Shown here piece by piece: positions 8,026-15,314 of a stretch of 32,312 bases of DNA. Below the pieces are notes generated by a model. It saw nothing but the letters and a program-made list of their open reading frames with translations, was not told the DNA's origin and did not search any database. Position 1 is the first letter of the stretch; every line of letters starts with the position of its first letter. The stretch comes from PALSA-505 sp035308365 (GTDB lineage Bacteria > Actinomycetota > Actinomycetes > Streptosporangiales > Streptosporangiaceae). Where the stretch lies: the NCBI GenBank assembly GCA_035308365.1, contig DATGGU010000047.1, positions 1 to 32,312 on the forward strand. Reading direction: 5' to 3'. Position numbers and translations under genes: made by a program.

Positions 8026-8219
8026 TCACTCGGCCAACTCGGCCTCGATCTTGCCGGCCAGGTCGTTCGCGCTCTGCATGGCTTCGTCGAACGAATGGCC
8101 GAGCGCGCCGAGGCCGCCGCTGGTCCGGTTGCCCTCCGGGGGTGGAGGATGCGGTCGCCGTGTTTGGCCGTGATCGTGATGTAGCGCAGCACCTTCAGCA
8201 CCGCATCATCCCTTTTCAT
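8026..8219 (-). pseudogene. Small ORF disrupted by a frameshift in a C-run
   Basis: From the ATG at 8219 the minus strand encodes MKRDDAVLKVLRYITITAKH and continues to HGDRILHP. At the run of five cytosines (plus-strand Gs 8138-8142) the sensible reading shifts frame. Restoring one C gives PPEGNRTSGGLGALGHSFDEA and so on to ELAE and TGA at 8026-8028, a coherent protein of about 64 aa. The unshifted frame instead runs into Arg/Ala/Pro-rich nonsense to 7974. The family is not recognised; the C-terminal part loosely recalls the end of ATP-grasp or HicB-like proteins. It lies 45 bp downstream of, and co-directional with, the oxidoreductase gene. The shift may be a real mutation or a homopolymer sequencing error. 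Confidence 0.55.
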
Positions 8220-8264
8220 GAGACCGCCGTGAGGCCGTCGCCGCCGAATTCGCCCGCGAGGGAA

Positions 8265-9137
8265 TCAGAAGTTCTCGATGGCGGGGATGACGCGTTCGGC
8301 CATCAGTTCCAGCGGGCGCAGCGTGCCGACCCTGGCCAGCGTGCCGTGTGCCACCGTGAACCCGAGCTCGGACAGCTCATGCAGATGCTCGATGGTCTGC
8401 TCCACCCGCTCGCCGTTCTCGCCGAGGTCGTACCGGATCTGCACGGTCTTCTCGATCGTGTCGTAGTCGCGGCCCTCGGCGGCGCAGTGCTCGCGCAGCA
8501 CGGCGAGCTTGTGCTTCAGATCCGTGGTGCCGAACAGGTTGCAGGCGTCGGCGTAGCGGGCCACAAGCCGCAGCGTCTTGCGTTCCCCCGATCCGCCGAT
8601 CAGGATCGGCGGGTGCGGCCGGGTCAGCGACTGCGGCGAGTTCAGCGTCCGGCCAAGATGGTAGTGCGCGCCATCAAACGGGCCATCATCGTCGCTCCAC
8701 ATCTGCCGGCAGATGCGCAGCGCTTCCTCCAGCCGCTCGTAGCGCTCGGCCAGCGGCGGGAAGAACAGGCCCAGCCCGCGCGCCTCATCGGAGTTCCAGG
8801 CCGCCCCGACGCCCAGCATGCCCCGCCCCCCGGACAGCACGTCCACCGTGGTCACCGCCTTGGCCAGCAGCCCGGGCTCGCGGTAGACCACCGCGGTCAC
8901 CATGGTGAGCAGCTTGACCCGGCTGGTGCAGGCAGCCAGGAAACCCAGCGTGGTGTAGGCCTCGAGCATCTCGTGCTCGGGCGGCCCCAGATGCCCGATC
9001 TGCCAGACGTGGTCCATCACGCTGATCCGGTCCACCCCGGCGGCGTCGGCCTGCCGGGCCACCTCACCCAGCCGCGAGCCCAGTTCCGGCGGCCCACCGT
9101 CCCAGGTGAAGTCCGCAATGTGCAAGCCCACCTTCAT
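8265..9137 (-). CDS. LLM-class F420-dependent oxidoreductase
   Basis: 290 aa, a luciferase-like TIM barrel. It has the opening MKVGLHIADFTWDGGPPELG, the ISVMDHVWQ segment (the DH typical of F420/FMN binding), VTTVDVLSGGRGMLGVGAAWN in the middle and RPHPPILIGGSGERKTLRLVARYADACN. Family members transfer hydride from reduced coenzyme F420 to diverse substrates; the substrate cannot be inferred here. The start is the ATG at 9137 with AGGAGG about 10 nt upstream; the frame extends to 9569 only as the shadow of the globin gene. It is divergent from the truncated haemoglobin with 57 bp between starts. Confidence 0.92.
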   Translation of the reverse strand: MKVGLHIADFTWDGGPPELGSRLGEVARQADAAGVDRISVMDHVWQIGHLGPPEHEMLEAYTTLGFLAACTSRVKLLTMVTAVVYREPGLLAKAVTTVDVLSGGRGMLGVGAAWNSDEARGLGLFFPPLAERYERLEEALRICRQMWSDDDGPFDGAHYHLGRTLNSPQSLTRPHPPILIGGSGERKTLRLVARYADACNLFGTTDLKHKLAVLREHCAAEGRDYDTIEKTVQIRYDLGENGERVEQTIEHLHELSELGFTVAHGTLARVGTLRPLELMAERVIPAIENF

Positions 9138-9180
9138 CCGCGTGCTCCCTCCTGCTGGCCGGAAGGCTCCTCCGGTCCAG

Positions 9181-9186
9181 TACAAT
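9181..9186 (+). promoter_or_regulatory. -10 element giving a leaderless globin transcript
   Basis: TACAAT at 9181-9186 ends 8 nt before the ATG at 9195, and no Shine-Dalgarno is present. This is the spacing expected when transcription starts at the A of the start codon, as is common in actinomycetes. Confidence 0.6.
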
Positions 9187-9194
9187 TTTCCGCC

Positions 9195-9644
9195 ATGCCG
9201 ACGGTGTACGAGGCGGCGGGTGGCGACGACGGCCTGCTTCGGCTGGCTCGGGCCTGGCATGCCAGGGTGATGGCCGACGAGGTGGTGAGCCACGCGTTCA
9301 GCCATGGCTTTCACCCCGAGCACAGCGAGCGGCTGGCCGCCTACTGGGCCGAAGCCCTGGGCGGCCCGGCCAGGTATTCGGCCGAATGTGGCGACGAGAG
9401 TTCGGTCGTGCGGATGCACAGCGGCAACGGCGAACACGTGGAGATGGACCGCCGGGCGATCGCCTGCTTCGACCAGGCGCTGGCGGACTGTAACCTGACC
9501 GGCGATCTGCGTCAGGTGCTGCATGACTACTTCGCCTGGGCGACCACCACGACGATGGCGCGCTATCACGAGTCCGCCGACGATGTGCCGGACGGCCTGC
9601 CCATGCCGCAGTGGTCCTGGGACGGGCTGGTCAGCGGCGGCTGA
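9195..9644 (+). CDS. Truncated haemoglobin-like globin
   Basis: 149 aa, the length of a 2-on-2 globin with extensions. It opens with TVYEAAGGDDGLLRLARAWH, followed by VVSHAFSHGFHPEHSERLAAYWAEALGGP, the characteristic YW..LGGP segment after helix E. VVRMHSGNG around residue 75 is the likely proximal histidine region, and a helix LRQVLHDYFAWAT lies near the C-terminus. Family roles are oxygen or NO handling. The start is supported by the -10 box placed for leaderless translation. The stop lies 3 bp from the stop of the convergent NYN gene. Confidence 0.85.
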   Translation: MPTVYEAAGGDDGLLRLARAWHARVMADEVVSHAFSHGFHPEHSERLAAYWAEALGGPARYSAECGDESSVVRMHSGNGEHVEMDRRAIACFDQALADCNLTGDLRQVLHDYFAWATTTTMARYHESADDVPDGLPMPQWSWDGLVSGG

Positions 9645-9647
9645 GGC

Positions 9648-10418
9648 TCAGGGCTTTGACCGGCGGCGCTTGCCGCGGGCGTAGATGATCGCCGGCTTGC
9701 CGTCGCCGGGGCTGCGGCGCTCGACCTCAAACAGCGTGGTCGCGCTGATCAGATCGCTGAGCTTGGCATAGCCCCAGCTCCGGGAGTCGAAGTCGGGGCT
9801 CTGGTTGGTGATGATGTGGCCGACCGAGGCCAGCGGGGCCCAGCCGTCGTCGTCGGAGGCCGCCTCAACGGCGTTGCGCAACTGGTTCACCAGCGCGGTA
9901 TCGCCCTTGAGCTTCACCGTGGAGGTGCGCGGTGTGGGCTTGGGCACCGCGTCGGGCAGGGCGATGGCGCTTTCGGGGTAGGTGAGGTTCTCGATATAGA
10001 TGAATTTGTCGCAGGCCGCGACGAACGGCTTGGGCGTCTTGCGCTCGCCGAATCCGTACACCGTGAGCCCGGACTCGCGAATGCGCGAGGCCAGCCGGGT
10101 GAAGTCGCTGTCGCTGGAGACGATGCAGAAACCGTCGAAGCGCCCGGAGTAGAGCAGGTCCATCGCGTCGATGACCATCGCGGCGTCGGTGGCATTCTTG
10201 CCGCTGGTGTAGGCGAATTGCTGGATCGGCTGGATCGACTGGGCGAGCAGCTGGTCTTTCCAGCCCTTCAGGCTGGTGCCGGTCCAGTCGCCGTAGGCGC
10301 GCCTGACGTGCGCGGTGCCGTACTTGGCGACCTCGGCCAGCAGTGCCTCGGTGATCGTGGGCGGGGCGTTGTCCGCGTCGATGAGCACCGCGAGCTTGTC
10401 GGCGTTCTCGCTGACCAT
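9648..10418 (-). CDS. NYN-domain (LabA/DUF88) protein with C-terminal LOTUS/OST-HTH
   Basis: 256 aa. The N-terminal NYN (PIN-like) nuclease fold carries the acidic residues LAVLIDADNAPP (Asp14, Asp16), GKNATDAAMVIDAMDLLYSG and DGFCIVSSDSDFTRLASRIR. The last about 80 residues (ALVNQLRNAVEAASDDDGWA to SWGYAKLSDLISATTLFEVE) match an OST-HTH/LOTUS RNA-binding module, and the tail is basic (ARGKRRRSKP). This combination is known from bacterial NYN proteins thought to bind or cut RNA. The start is the ATG at 10418, preceded by GAAGGAG; the upstream ATG at 10460 lacks a ribosome site. Confidence 0.9.
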   Translation of the reverse strand: MVSENADKLAVLIDADNAPPTITEALLAEVAKYGTAHVRRAYGDWTGTSLKGWKDQLLAQSIQPIQQFAYTSGKNATDAAMVIDAMDLLYSGRFDGFCIVSSDSDFTRLASRIRESGLTVYGFGERKTPKPFVAACDKFIYIENLTYPESAIALPDAVPKPTPRTSTVKLKGDTALVNQLRNAVEAASDDDGWAPLASVGHIITNQSPDFDSRSWGYAKLSDLISATTLFEVERRSPGDGKPAIIYARGKRRRSKP

Positions 10419-10481
10419 GCTGCTCCTTCGAGGTTGAGCGACCGGAATAAGACCTAACATGCCCGTGCTGCTTCGGCTAGT

Positions 10482-10696
10482 CTGGCGGTCTGGCCGCCGC
10501 TGCGGCAGATCGAGACGTACGTGATACAGGTGGACACTAAGGTGCGTGCCCGGCTAGAGGTTCCCGGCGGCATCGCGGAGGACGCGCTCCGCGAGCTGGC
10601 GCTTGGTGCGCCAGAAGCAGCGCCGGCGCTCGCCGGGCGTGCGGTACGCAGAGCCTGATGCGCGCACCCAAGCTCGTCAACGTGGTCACCCTCTGA
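10482..10696 (+). pseudogene. leuS: leuS C-terminal remnant (leucyl-tRNA synthetase), frameshifted
   Basis: From about 10482 the plus strand reads LAVWPPLRQIETYVIQV, then DTKVRARLEVPGGIAEDALR and ELALGAPEAAPALAGRAVRR, ending at a TGA (10653-10655). The next frame continues MRAPKLVNVVTL and stops at 10694-10696. Joined by one inserted base, this is the C-terminal domain of bacterial LeuRS (consensus VQVNGKVR..., then a VR.VIVRAPKLVNVV ending). Only about 70 of more than 800 residues remain, so it is a relic. It sits just upstream of, and in the same direction as, the ValRS gene. A weak hairpin followed by GTTTTT (near 10717-10740) might be its old terminator. Confidence 0.75.
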
Positions 10697-10812
10697 TTTT
10701 CGCGGTATTTCAGCTGGCCAGCCTTGATTGGCTTCGTTTTTCTATTCCTCTTTTACGAAGGAAGGAGCGTGGCGGCTCATCGGCACCCTCGCCGGCAGCC
10801 GCCCAGAAACCC

Positions 10813-13395
10813 ATGCCGATGCCGGAGAAACCGTCGATCGACGGACTGGAATTGAAGTGGGACGCGCGCTGGCACGAGCAGGGCACCTACAGGTTCGACC
10901 GCTCCAGGCAGCGTGCGGATATCTATTCCATCGACACGCCGCCGCCCACCGTGAGCGGATCGCTGCATATGGGGTCTTTCTTCGGCTACGTGCAGGTCGA
11001 CGCGATCGCCAGGTTCCACCGGATGCGCGGCAAAGAGGTCTTCTACCCGATGGGCTGGGATGACAACGGCCTGCCGACCGAACGCCGGGTGCAGAACTAC
11101 TACGGCGTCTGGTGCGATCCGTCGGTTCCCCACGACCCGGCCGCCGCCGCGGCCATCGCGGCGAGCGCGGACGGCAACCGGTCACCGAAGAGCGACCCGG
11201 CCCCCCGGCCAGTCTCCAGGCGCACCTTCGTCGAGCTGTGCCACCTGCTCACCGCACACGACGAGCAGGCATTCGAGGAGGTCTGGCGCTTCGCCGGCCT
11301 GTCCGTGGACTGGACACTGACCTACGCGACCATCGGCGACCGCAGCCGCCGGGCGGCGCAGCGGGCGTTCCTGCGCAACGTGGCCCGTGGCGAGGCCTAC
11401 GCCGGCGAGGCGCCGACGCTGTGGGACGTGGACCTGCAGACCGCGGTGGCCCAGGCCGAACTGGAGGACCGGGAGATCTCCGGGGCCTGCTACCGGCTGG
11501 CCTTCACCCGGCCCGGCGGCGAGCCGGCCGAGGTGGAGACCACGCGCCCGGAACTGCTGGCCGCCTGCGTGGCCCTGGTCGCGCACCCCGGCGACGAGCG
11601 GTACCGGAAACTGGCTGGAAGCCACGTGACGACTCCCGTCTTCGGGGTCAGCGTGCCGGTGCTGACCCATCCCCTGGCCGAGCCGGACAAGGGCACCGGC
11701 ATCGCGATGATCTGCACCTTCGGCGATGTGACCGACGTCATCTGGTGGCGGGAGCTGGGCCTGCCGGTGCGGCCGGTGATCGGGCGCGACGGCCGGATCG
11801 TCCGGCAGGCACCGGACTGGCTGCCCGCCCGCGGCGCCGCGGCCTGGCCCAGGCTGGCCGGGAAGACGGCCAAACAGGCGCGCCAGCAGGTCGCCGCCCT
11901 GCTGGCCGAATCCGGCGAGCTGATCGGCACGCCCAGGCCCATCACCCACCCGGTGAAGTTTTACGAGAAGGGTGAACGGCCGCTGGAGATCGTCACCAGC
12001 CGGCAGTGGTACATCCGCAACGGTGCGCACGACACGGCGCTGCGCGAGGTCATGCTCGGCCGGGGCCGCGAGCTGAACTGGCATCCGCCGTTCATGCGGG
12101 TCCGATACGAACACTGGGTCGGCGGCCTGTCCACGGACTGGCTGATCAGCCGCCAGCGCTACTTCGGCGTCCCGTTCCCGGTCTGGTACCCGGTCAGCAA
12201 GGCGGGCGAGGTGCTGTGGGACGAGCCCATGCTCTGCCCCGAGGACGACCTGCCCATCGACCCACAGGCCGACCCGCCGCCCGGGTTCAGCAATGCCCAG
12301 CGCGGCCAGCCCGGCGGTTTCGTGGGTGACCCGGACGTGATGGACACCTGGGCCACGTCCTCGCTCACCCCGCTGATCATCTGCGGCTGGACCGAGGACC
12401 CGGAGCTGTTCGCCCGGACCTTCCCCATGGACCTGCGCCCGCAGGGGCCGGAGATCATCAGGACCTGGCTGTTCGCGACGGTCCTGCGGTCACAGCTGGA
12501 GCAGGCGGCCCTGCCCTGGCGGAACGCGATCATCAACGGCTGGATCCTCGATCCGGACCGCAAGAAGATGTCCAAGTCCAAGGGCAACGTGGTCACACCC
12601 AAGGATCTGCTGCGGCAGTTCGGCGCGGACGGGCTGCGTTACTGGGCCTCCTGCACGGCGCCCGGCACCGACACGGTGGCCGGCCCGGCCCAGATGCGCA
12701 CGGGCCGGCGTCTGGCCAACAAGGTGCTCAACGTCTCCCGGTTCGTGCTGGGCCTGGACGGCCAGCAGGGCGCGCGGCTCGCCACTGCCAGGCCCGAGCC
12801 GACGGTGATCACCGAGGCGCTGGACCGGGCCATGCTGGCCCGGCTCGCCACGGTCATCGACGAGGCGACGGCGGCCTTCGAGGCCTATCAGTACCAGCTC
12901 GCGCTGGAGCAGGTGGAGACGTTCTTCTGGGACTTCTGCGACAACTACGTGGAGCTGGTGAAGGGACGCGGTTACGGCGACGGCCCTGTCGGTGACTCGG
13001 CGCGGGCGGCCCTGGCCTGCGGCCTCGATGTGATCCTGCGGCTGTTCGCGCCGTTCCTGCCGTTCGTGACCGAGGAAGTCTGGTCCTGGTGGCGTCCGGG
13101 TTCGGTGCACCGGGCCGCGTGGCCAGCCAGCGGGGAGCTGCACGTGGCCGGGGATCCGGCCGTCCTTGCCGCGGCCACGGCGGCGCTCACCGACGTGCGC
13201 AAGGCCAAGTCCACCCGGAAGCTGTCGCTGCGTACCGAGGTGTCGCGGGTGGTCCTGCGGGATATCCCGGAGCGGATCGAAGCCCTGCGCCGGGCCGAGC
13301 CGGATCTGCGCCAGGCCGGTGTCATCGCCGAACTGGTCCTGCAGGAGGGCGCCGAGCGCTCGGTCAGCGTCGAACTCGCGTCGCCGGCGGGCTGA
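10813..13395 (+). CDS. valS: Valyl-tRNA synthetase
   Basis: 860 aa, class I synthetase in the cytosol that charges tRNA-Val. It opens with KPSIDGLELKWDARW. The ATP-binding HIGH variant is in PPTVSGSLHMGSFFGY (about residues 45-60), and the CP1 editing domain includes EVETTRPELLAACVALVAHP and DKGTGIAMICTFGDVTDV. It continues with EHWVGGLSTDWLISRQRYFG, the tRNA-contacting DVMDTWATSSLTP, and the KMSKS loop DRKKMSKSKGNVV. An anticodon-binding helical domain follows. There is no long C-terminal coiled-coil arm, so it is of the shorter actinobacterial/archaeal-like type. The ATG at 10813 is chosen from homology of the opening; a good AGGAAGGAG lies 45 nt upstream without an in-frame start near it. 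ABC-F follows 20 bp downstream. Confidence 0.95.
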   Translation: MPMPEKPSIDGLELKWDARWHEQGTYRFDRSRQRADIYSIDTPPPTVSGSLHMGSFFGYVQVDAIARFHRMRGKEVFYPMGWDDNGLPTERRVQNYYGVWCDPSVPHDPAAAAAIAASADGNRSPKSDPAPRPVSRRTFVELCHLLTAHDEQAFEEVWRFAGLSVDWTLTYATIGDRSRRAAQRAFLRNVARGEAYAGEAPTLWDVDLQTAVAQAELEDREISGACYRLAFTRPGGEPAEVETTRPELLAACVALVAHPGDERYRKLAGSHVTTPVFGVSVPVLTHPLAEPDKGTGIAMICTFGDVTDVIWWRELGLPVRPVIGRDGRIVRQAPDWLPARGAAAWPRLAGKTAKQARQQVAALLAESGELIGTPRPITHPVKFYEKGERPLEIVTSRQWYIRNGAHDTALREVMLGRGRELNWHPPFMRVRYEHWVGGLSTDWLISRQRYFGVPFPVWYPVSKAGEVLWDEPMLCPEDDLPIDPQADPPPGFSNAQRGQPGGFVGDPDVMDTWATSSLTPLIICGWTEDPELFARTFPMDLRPQGPEIIRTWLFATVLRSQLEQAALPWRNAIINGWILDPDRKKMSKSKGNVVTPKDLLRQFGADGLRYWASCTAPGTDTVAGPAQMRTGRRLANKVLNVSRFVLGLDGQQGARLATARPEPTVITEALDRAMLARLATVIDEATAAFEAYQYQLALEQVETFFWDFCDNYVELVKGRGYGDGPVGDSARAALACGLDVILRLFAPFLPFVTEEVWSWWRPGSVHRAAWPASGELHVAGDPAVLAAATAALTDVRKAKSTRKLSLRTEVSRVVLRDIPERIEALRRAEPDLRQAGVIAELVLQEGAERSVSVELASPAG

Positions 13396-13403
13396 TCCCC
13401 GCC

Positions 13404-13409
13404 TACCCT
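13404..13409 (+). promoter_or_regulatory. Possible -10 for leaderless ABC-F transcript
   Basis: TACCCT lies 6 nt before the GTG at 13416, in the 20-bp gap after valS, and there is no ribosome-binding site. It fits a TANNNT -10 feeding a leaderless start. Read-through from valS is equally possible. Confidence 0.4.
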
Positions 13410-13415
13410 GACGTG

Positions 13416-15191
13416 GTGGCGCATCTTCTCGGAGCCGAGTCCCTGCACCTGGAGTTCCCGGCGAAGACCGTCTTCGGCTCGGTGACCCTGGGGATCAGCG
13501 AGGGTGACCGAATCGGCATCGTCGGGCGCAACGGCGAAGGCAAGTCGAGCCTGCTCGCGATGCTGTCCGGGCGGCTGGAACCCGACGGCGGCCGGGTCAT
13601 GGCGCGCAGCGGCGTCACCATGGGCGTGCTCGACCAGGGCGACACGCTCGACCCCGGGCTGACCGTCGCGCACACGATCGTGGGCGACCGGCCGGAGTAC
13701 GAGTGGGCCGGGGAGGCCCGGATCCGGGACGTGATCGGCGGGCTGGTCCGCGAGATCGGCTGGCAGGCGCCGGTCGGAGAGCTGAGCGGCGGCCAGCGCC
13801 GCCGGGTCGCCCTGGCCCGGCTGCTGGCCGGCGACTGGGACGTGCTGGCCCTGGACGAGCCGACCAACCACCTGGACGTGGAGGGCATCACCTGGCTGGC
13901 CGGGCACCTGCGGGCCCGCTGGCCGGTGAACGCCGGCGGACTGCTGGTCGTGACCCACGACCGGTGGTTCCTGGACGAGGTGGCCACCACGACCTGGGAG
14001 GTGCACGACCAGATCGTCGAGCCGTTCGACGGCGGGTACGCGGCCTATGTGCTCCAGCGGGTCGAACGGGACCGGATCGCCGCCGTCACCGAGGCCAAGC
14101 GGCAGAACCTGATGCGCAAGGAGCTGGCCTGGCTGCGCCGGGGCGCTCCGGCCCGTACCTCCAAGCCGAAGTTCCGGATCGAGGCGGCCAACGCCCTCAT
14201 CGCGAACGAGCCGCCGCCGCGTAACAAGGTCGAGCTGGCCCGGATGGCCATGGCCCGGCTGGGCAAGGACGTGGTCGACCTGCTGGACGTGTCGGTGTCC
14301 TTCGGTGACAAGCAGGTGCTCCGCGACGTGGAGTGGCGGATCGGCCCCGGCGAGCGCACCGGCATCCTTGGGGTCAACGGTGCGGGCAAGTCCACCCTGC
14401 TGGCCTTGGTCAGCGGGGACCTGCAGCCGGCCACGGGCCGGGTCAAGCGGGGCAAGACGGTCCAGGTCGCCGTCCTCGGCCAGCAGCTCGCCAGCCTGGA
14501 CGAGTTCGCGGACCAGCGGGTCAGCGAGGTGATCGCGGGCAGGCGCACCAGCTACGTCAGCGGCGGCAAGGAACTGACGCCGGGGCAGTTGCTCGAGCGG
14601 CTCGGCTTCACCAACGCCCAGCTCTCCACGCCGGTCAGGGATCTTTCCGGCGGGCAGCGCCGCCGTCTGCAGCTCCTGCTGGTCCTGCTCGACGAGCCCA
14701 ACGTGCTCATCCTGGACGAGCCGACCAACGACATGGACATCGACATGCTCGCGGCGTTCGAGGACCTGCTGGACACCTGGCCGGGCACGCTGCTGGTGGT
14801 GTCGCACGACCGTTACTTCCTGGAGCGGGTCACCGACCAGCAGTACGCGATCATCGACGGGCACTTCCGGCACCTGCCCGGTGGTGTGGACGAGTACCTG
14901 CGGATGGAGACCTCCCCGGCTCCCACGCCGCGGCGGCAGGGCGGGACGGCGCCCGCGCCCGCGGGACTGTCAGGCGCCGGCCTGCGGGCCGCGCAGAAGG
15001 AGGTCGCCGCCATCGACCGGAAGCTGGCCAGGCTCGCCGAGCGGATCGAGGCCGCCCACGAGGCGATAGCCCGGCACGACCAGAGCGACTACCAGGGCCT
15101 GATCCAGAAGACCAAGGAACTGCGCGCGCTGCAGGACGAGGTCAGTGACCTGGAGACCCGCTGGCTGGAACTCTCCGAACACGTCGGTTAA
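13416..15191 (+). CDS. ABC-F ATPase (ribosome-associated type)
   Basis: 591 aa with two ABC domains and no membrane segments. Domain 1 has Walker A GRNGEGKSS, signature LSGGQRRRVALARL, Walker B VLALDEPTNHLD and the VVTHDRWFLDE switch. Domain 2 has Walker A GVNGAGKST, LSGGQRRRLQLL, LILDEPTNDMD and VVSHDRYFLE. The inter-domain linker (about 210-290) carries charged helices typical of the tRNA-interaction motif. The C-terminal 80 residues form a coiled coil (LAERIEAAHEAIARHD...). ABC-F proteins act in the ribosomal E site in translation control or antibiotic protection. The tail recalls Uup-type members. The start is GTG 13416 (13413 is also possible). Placement directly behind valS suits a translation role. 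Confidence 0.92.
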   Translation: MAHLLGAESLHLEFPAKTVFGSVTLGISEGDRIGIVGRNGEGKSSLLAMLSGRLEPDGGRVMARSGVTMGVLDQGDTLDPGLTVAHTIVGDRPEYEWAGEARIRDVIGGLVREIGWQAPVGELSGGQRRRVALARLLAGDWDVLALDEPTNHLDVEGITWLAGHLRARWPVNAGGLLVVTHDRWFLDEVATTTWEVHDQIVEPFDGGYAAYVLQRVERDRIAAVTEAKRQNLMRKELAWLRRGAPARTSKPKFRIEAANALIANEPPPRNKVELARMAMARLGKDVVDLLDVSVSFGDKQVLRDVEWRIGPGERTGILGVNGAGKSTLLALVSGDLQPATGRVKRGKTVQVAVLGQQLASLDEFADQRVSEVIAGRRTSYVSGGKELTPGQLLERLGFTNAQLSTPVRDLSGGQRRRLQLLLVLLDEPNVLILDEPTNDMDIDMLAAFEDLLDTWPGTLLVVSHDRYFLERVTDQQYAIIDGHFRHLPGGVDEYLRMETSPAPTPRRQGGTAPAPAGLSGAGLRAAQKEVAAIDRKLARLAERIEAAHEAIARHDQSDYQGLIQKTKELRALQDEVSDLETRWLELSEHVG

Positions 15192-15264
15192 CCGGTTCGG
15201 CCGGTCCGGTCGTGTCGTGCCCAGCTATTCACCGTGGAGCCCCGACGACGGCCGAGAATACGTC

Positions 15265-15270
15265 TACTCT
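15265..15270 (+). promoter_or_regulatory. Possible -10 upstream of the glycosidase leader ORF
   Basis: TACTCT at 15265-15270 ends 8 nt before the ATG at 15279, the spacing of a leaderless start. No matching -35 is obvious. Confidence 0.4.
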
Positions 15271-15278
15271 AGGTGGCT

Positions 15279-15314
15279 ATGGAATCAGCACCACATAGGT
15301 CGCGGTGGACATGA
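15279..15314 (+). CDS. Possible 11-codon leader ORF overlapping the glycosidase start
   Basis: ATG at 15279 encodes MESAPHRSRWT and stops with the TGA of an ATGA overlap, whose ATG (15311) starts the GH26-like gene. The -10-like TACTCT is positioned so that this ORF would begin at the mRNA 5' end. Together these suggest translational coupling of a gene that lacks a strong ribosome-binding site. It is short enough to arise by chance. Confidence 0.35.
   Translation: MESAPHRSRWT

Noticed and set aside
7923..9194. Long plus-strand ORF running into the globin
   Set aside because: It is antisense to the F420 oxidoreductase; the globin homology begins at 9195, next to a -10 box.
10603..10812. 70-residue N-terminal extension of ValRS
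   Set aside because: The stretch overlaps the leuS relic in another frame and does not resemble ValRS N-termini.
10500..10812. T-box riboswitch upstream of valS
   Set aside because: No T-box sequence (GGUGGNACC) or specifier stem is visible; the region is explained by the leuS relic.
12972..14873. 633-aa minus-strand ORF
   Set aside because: It is antisense to valS and ABC-F, with Gln/Val/His-rich content typical of shadows of high-GC genes.
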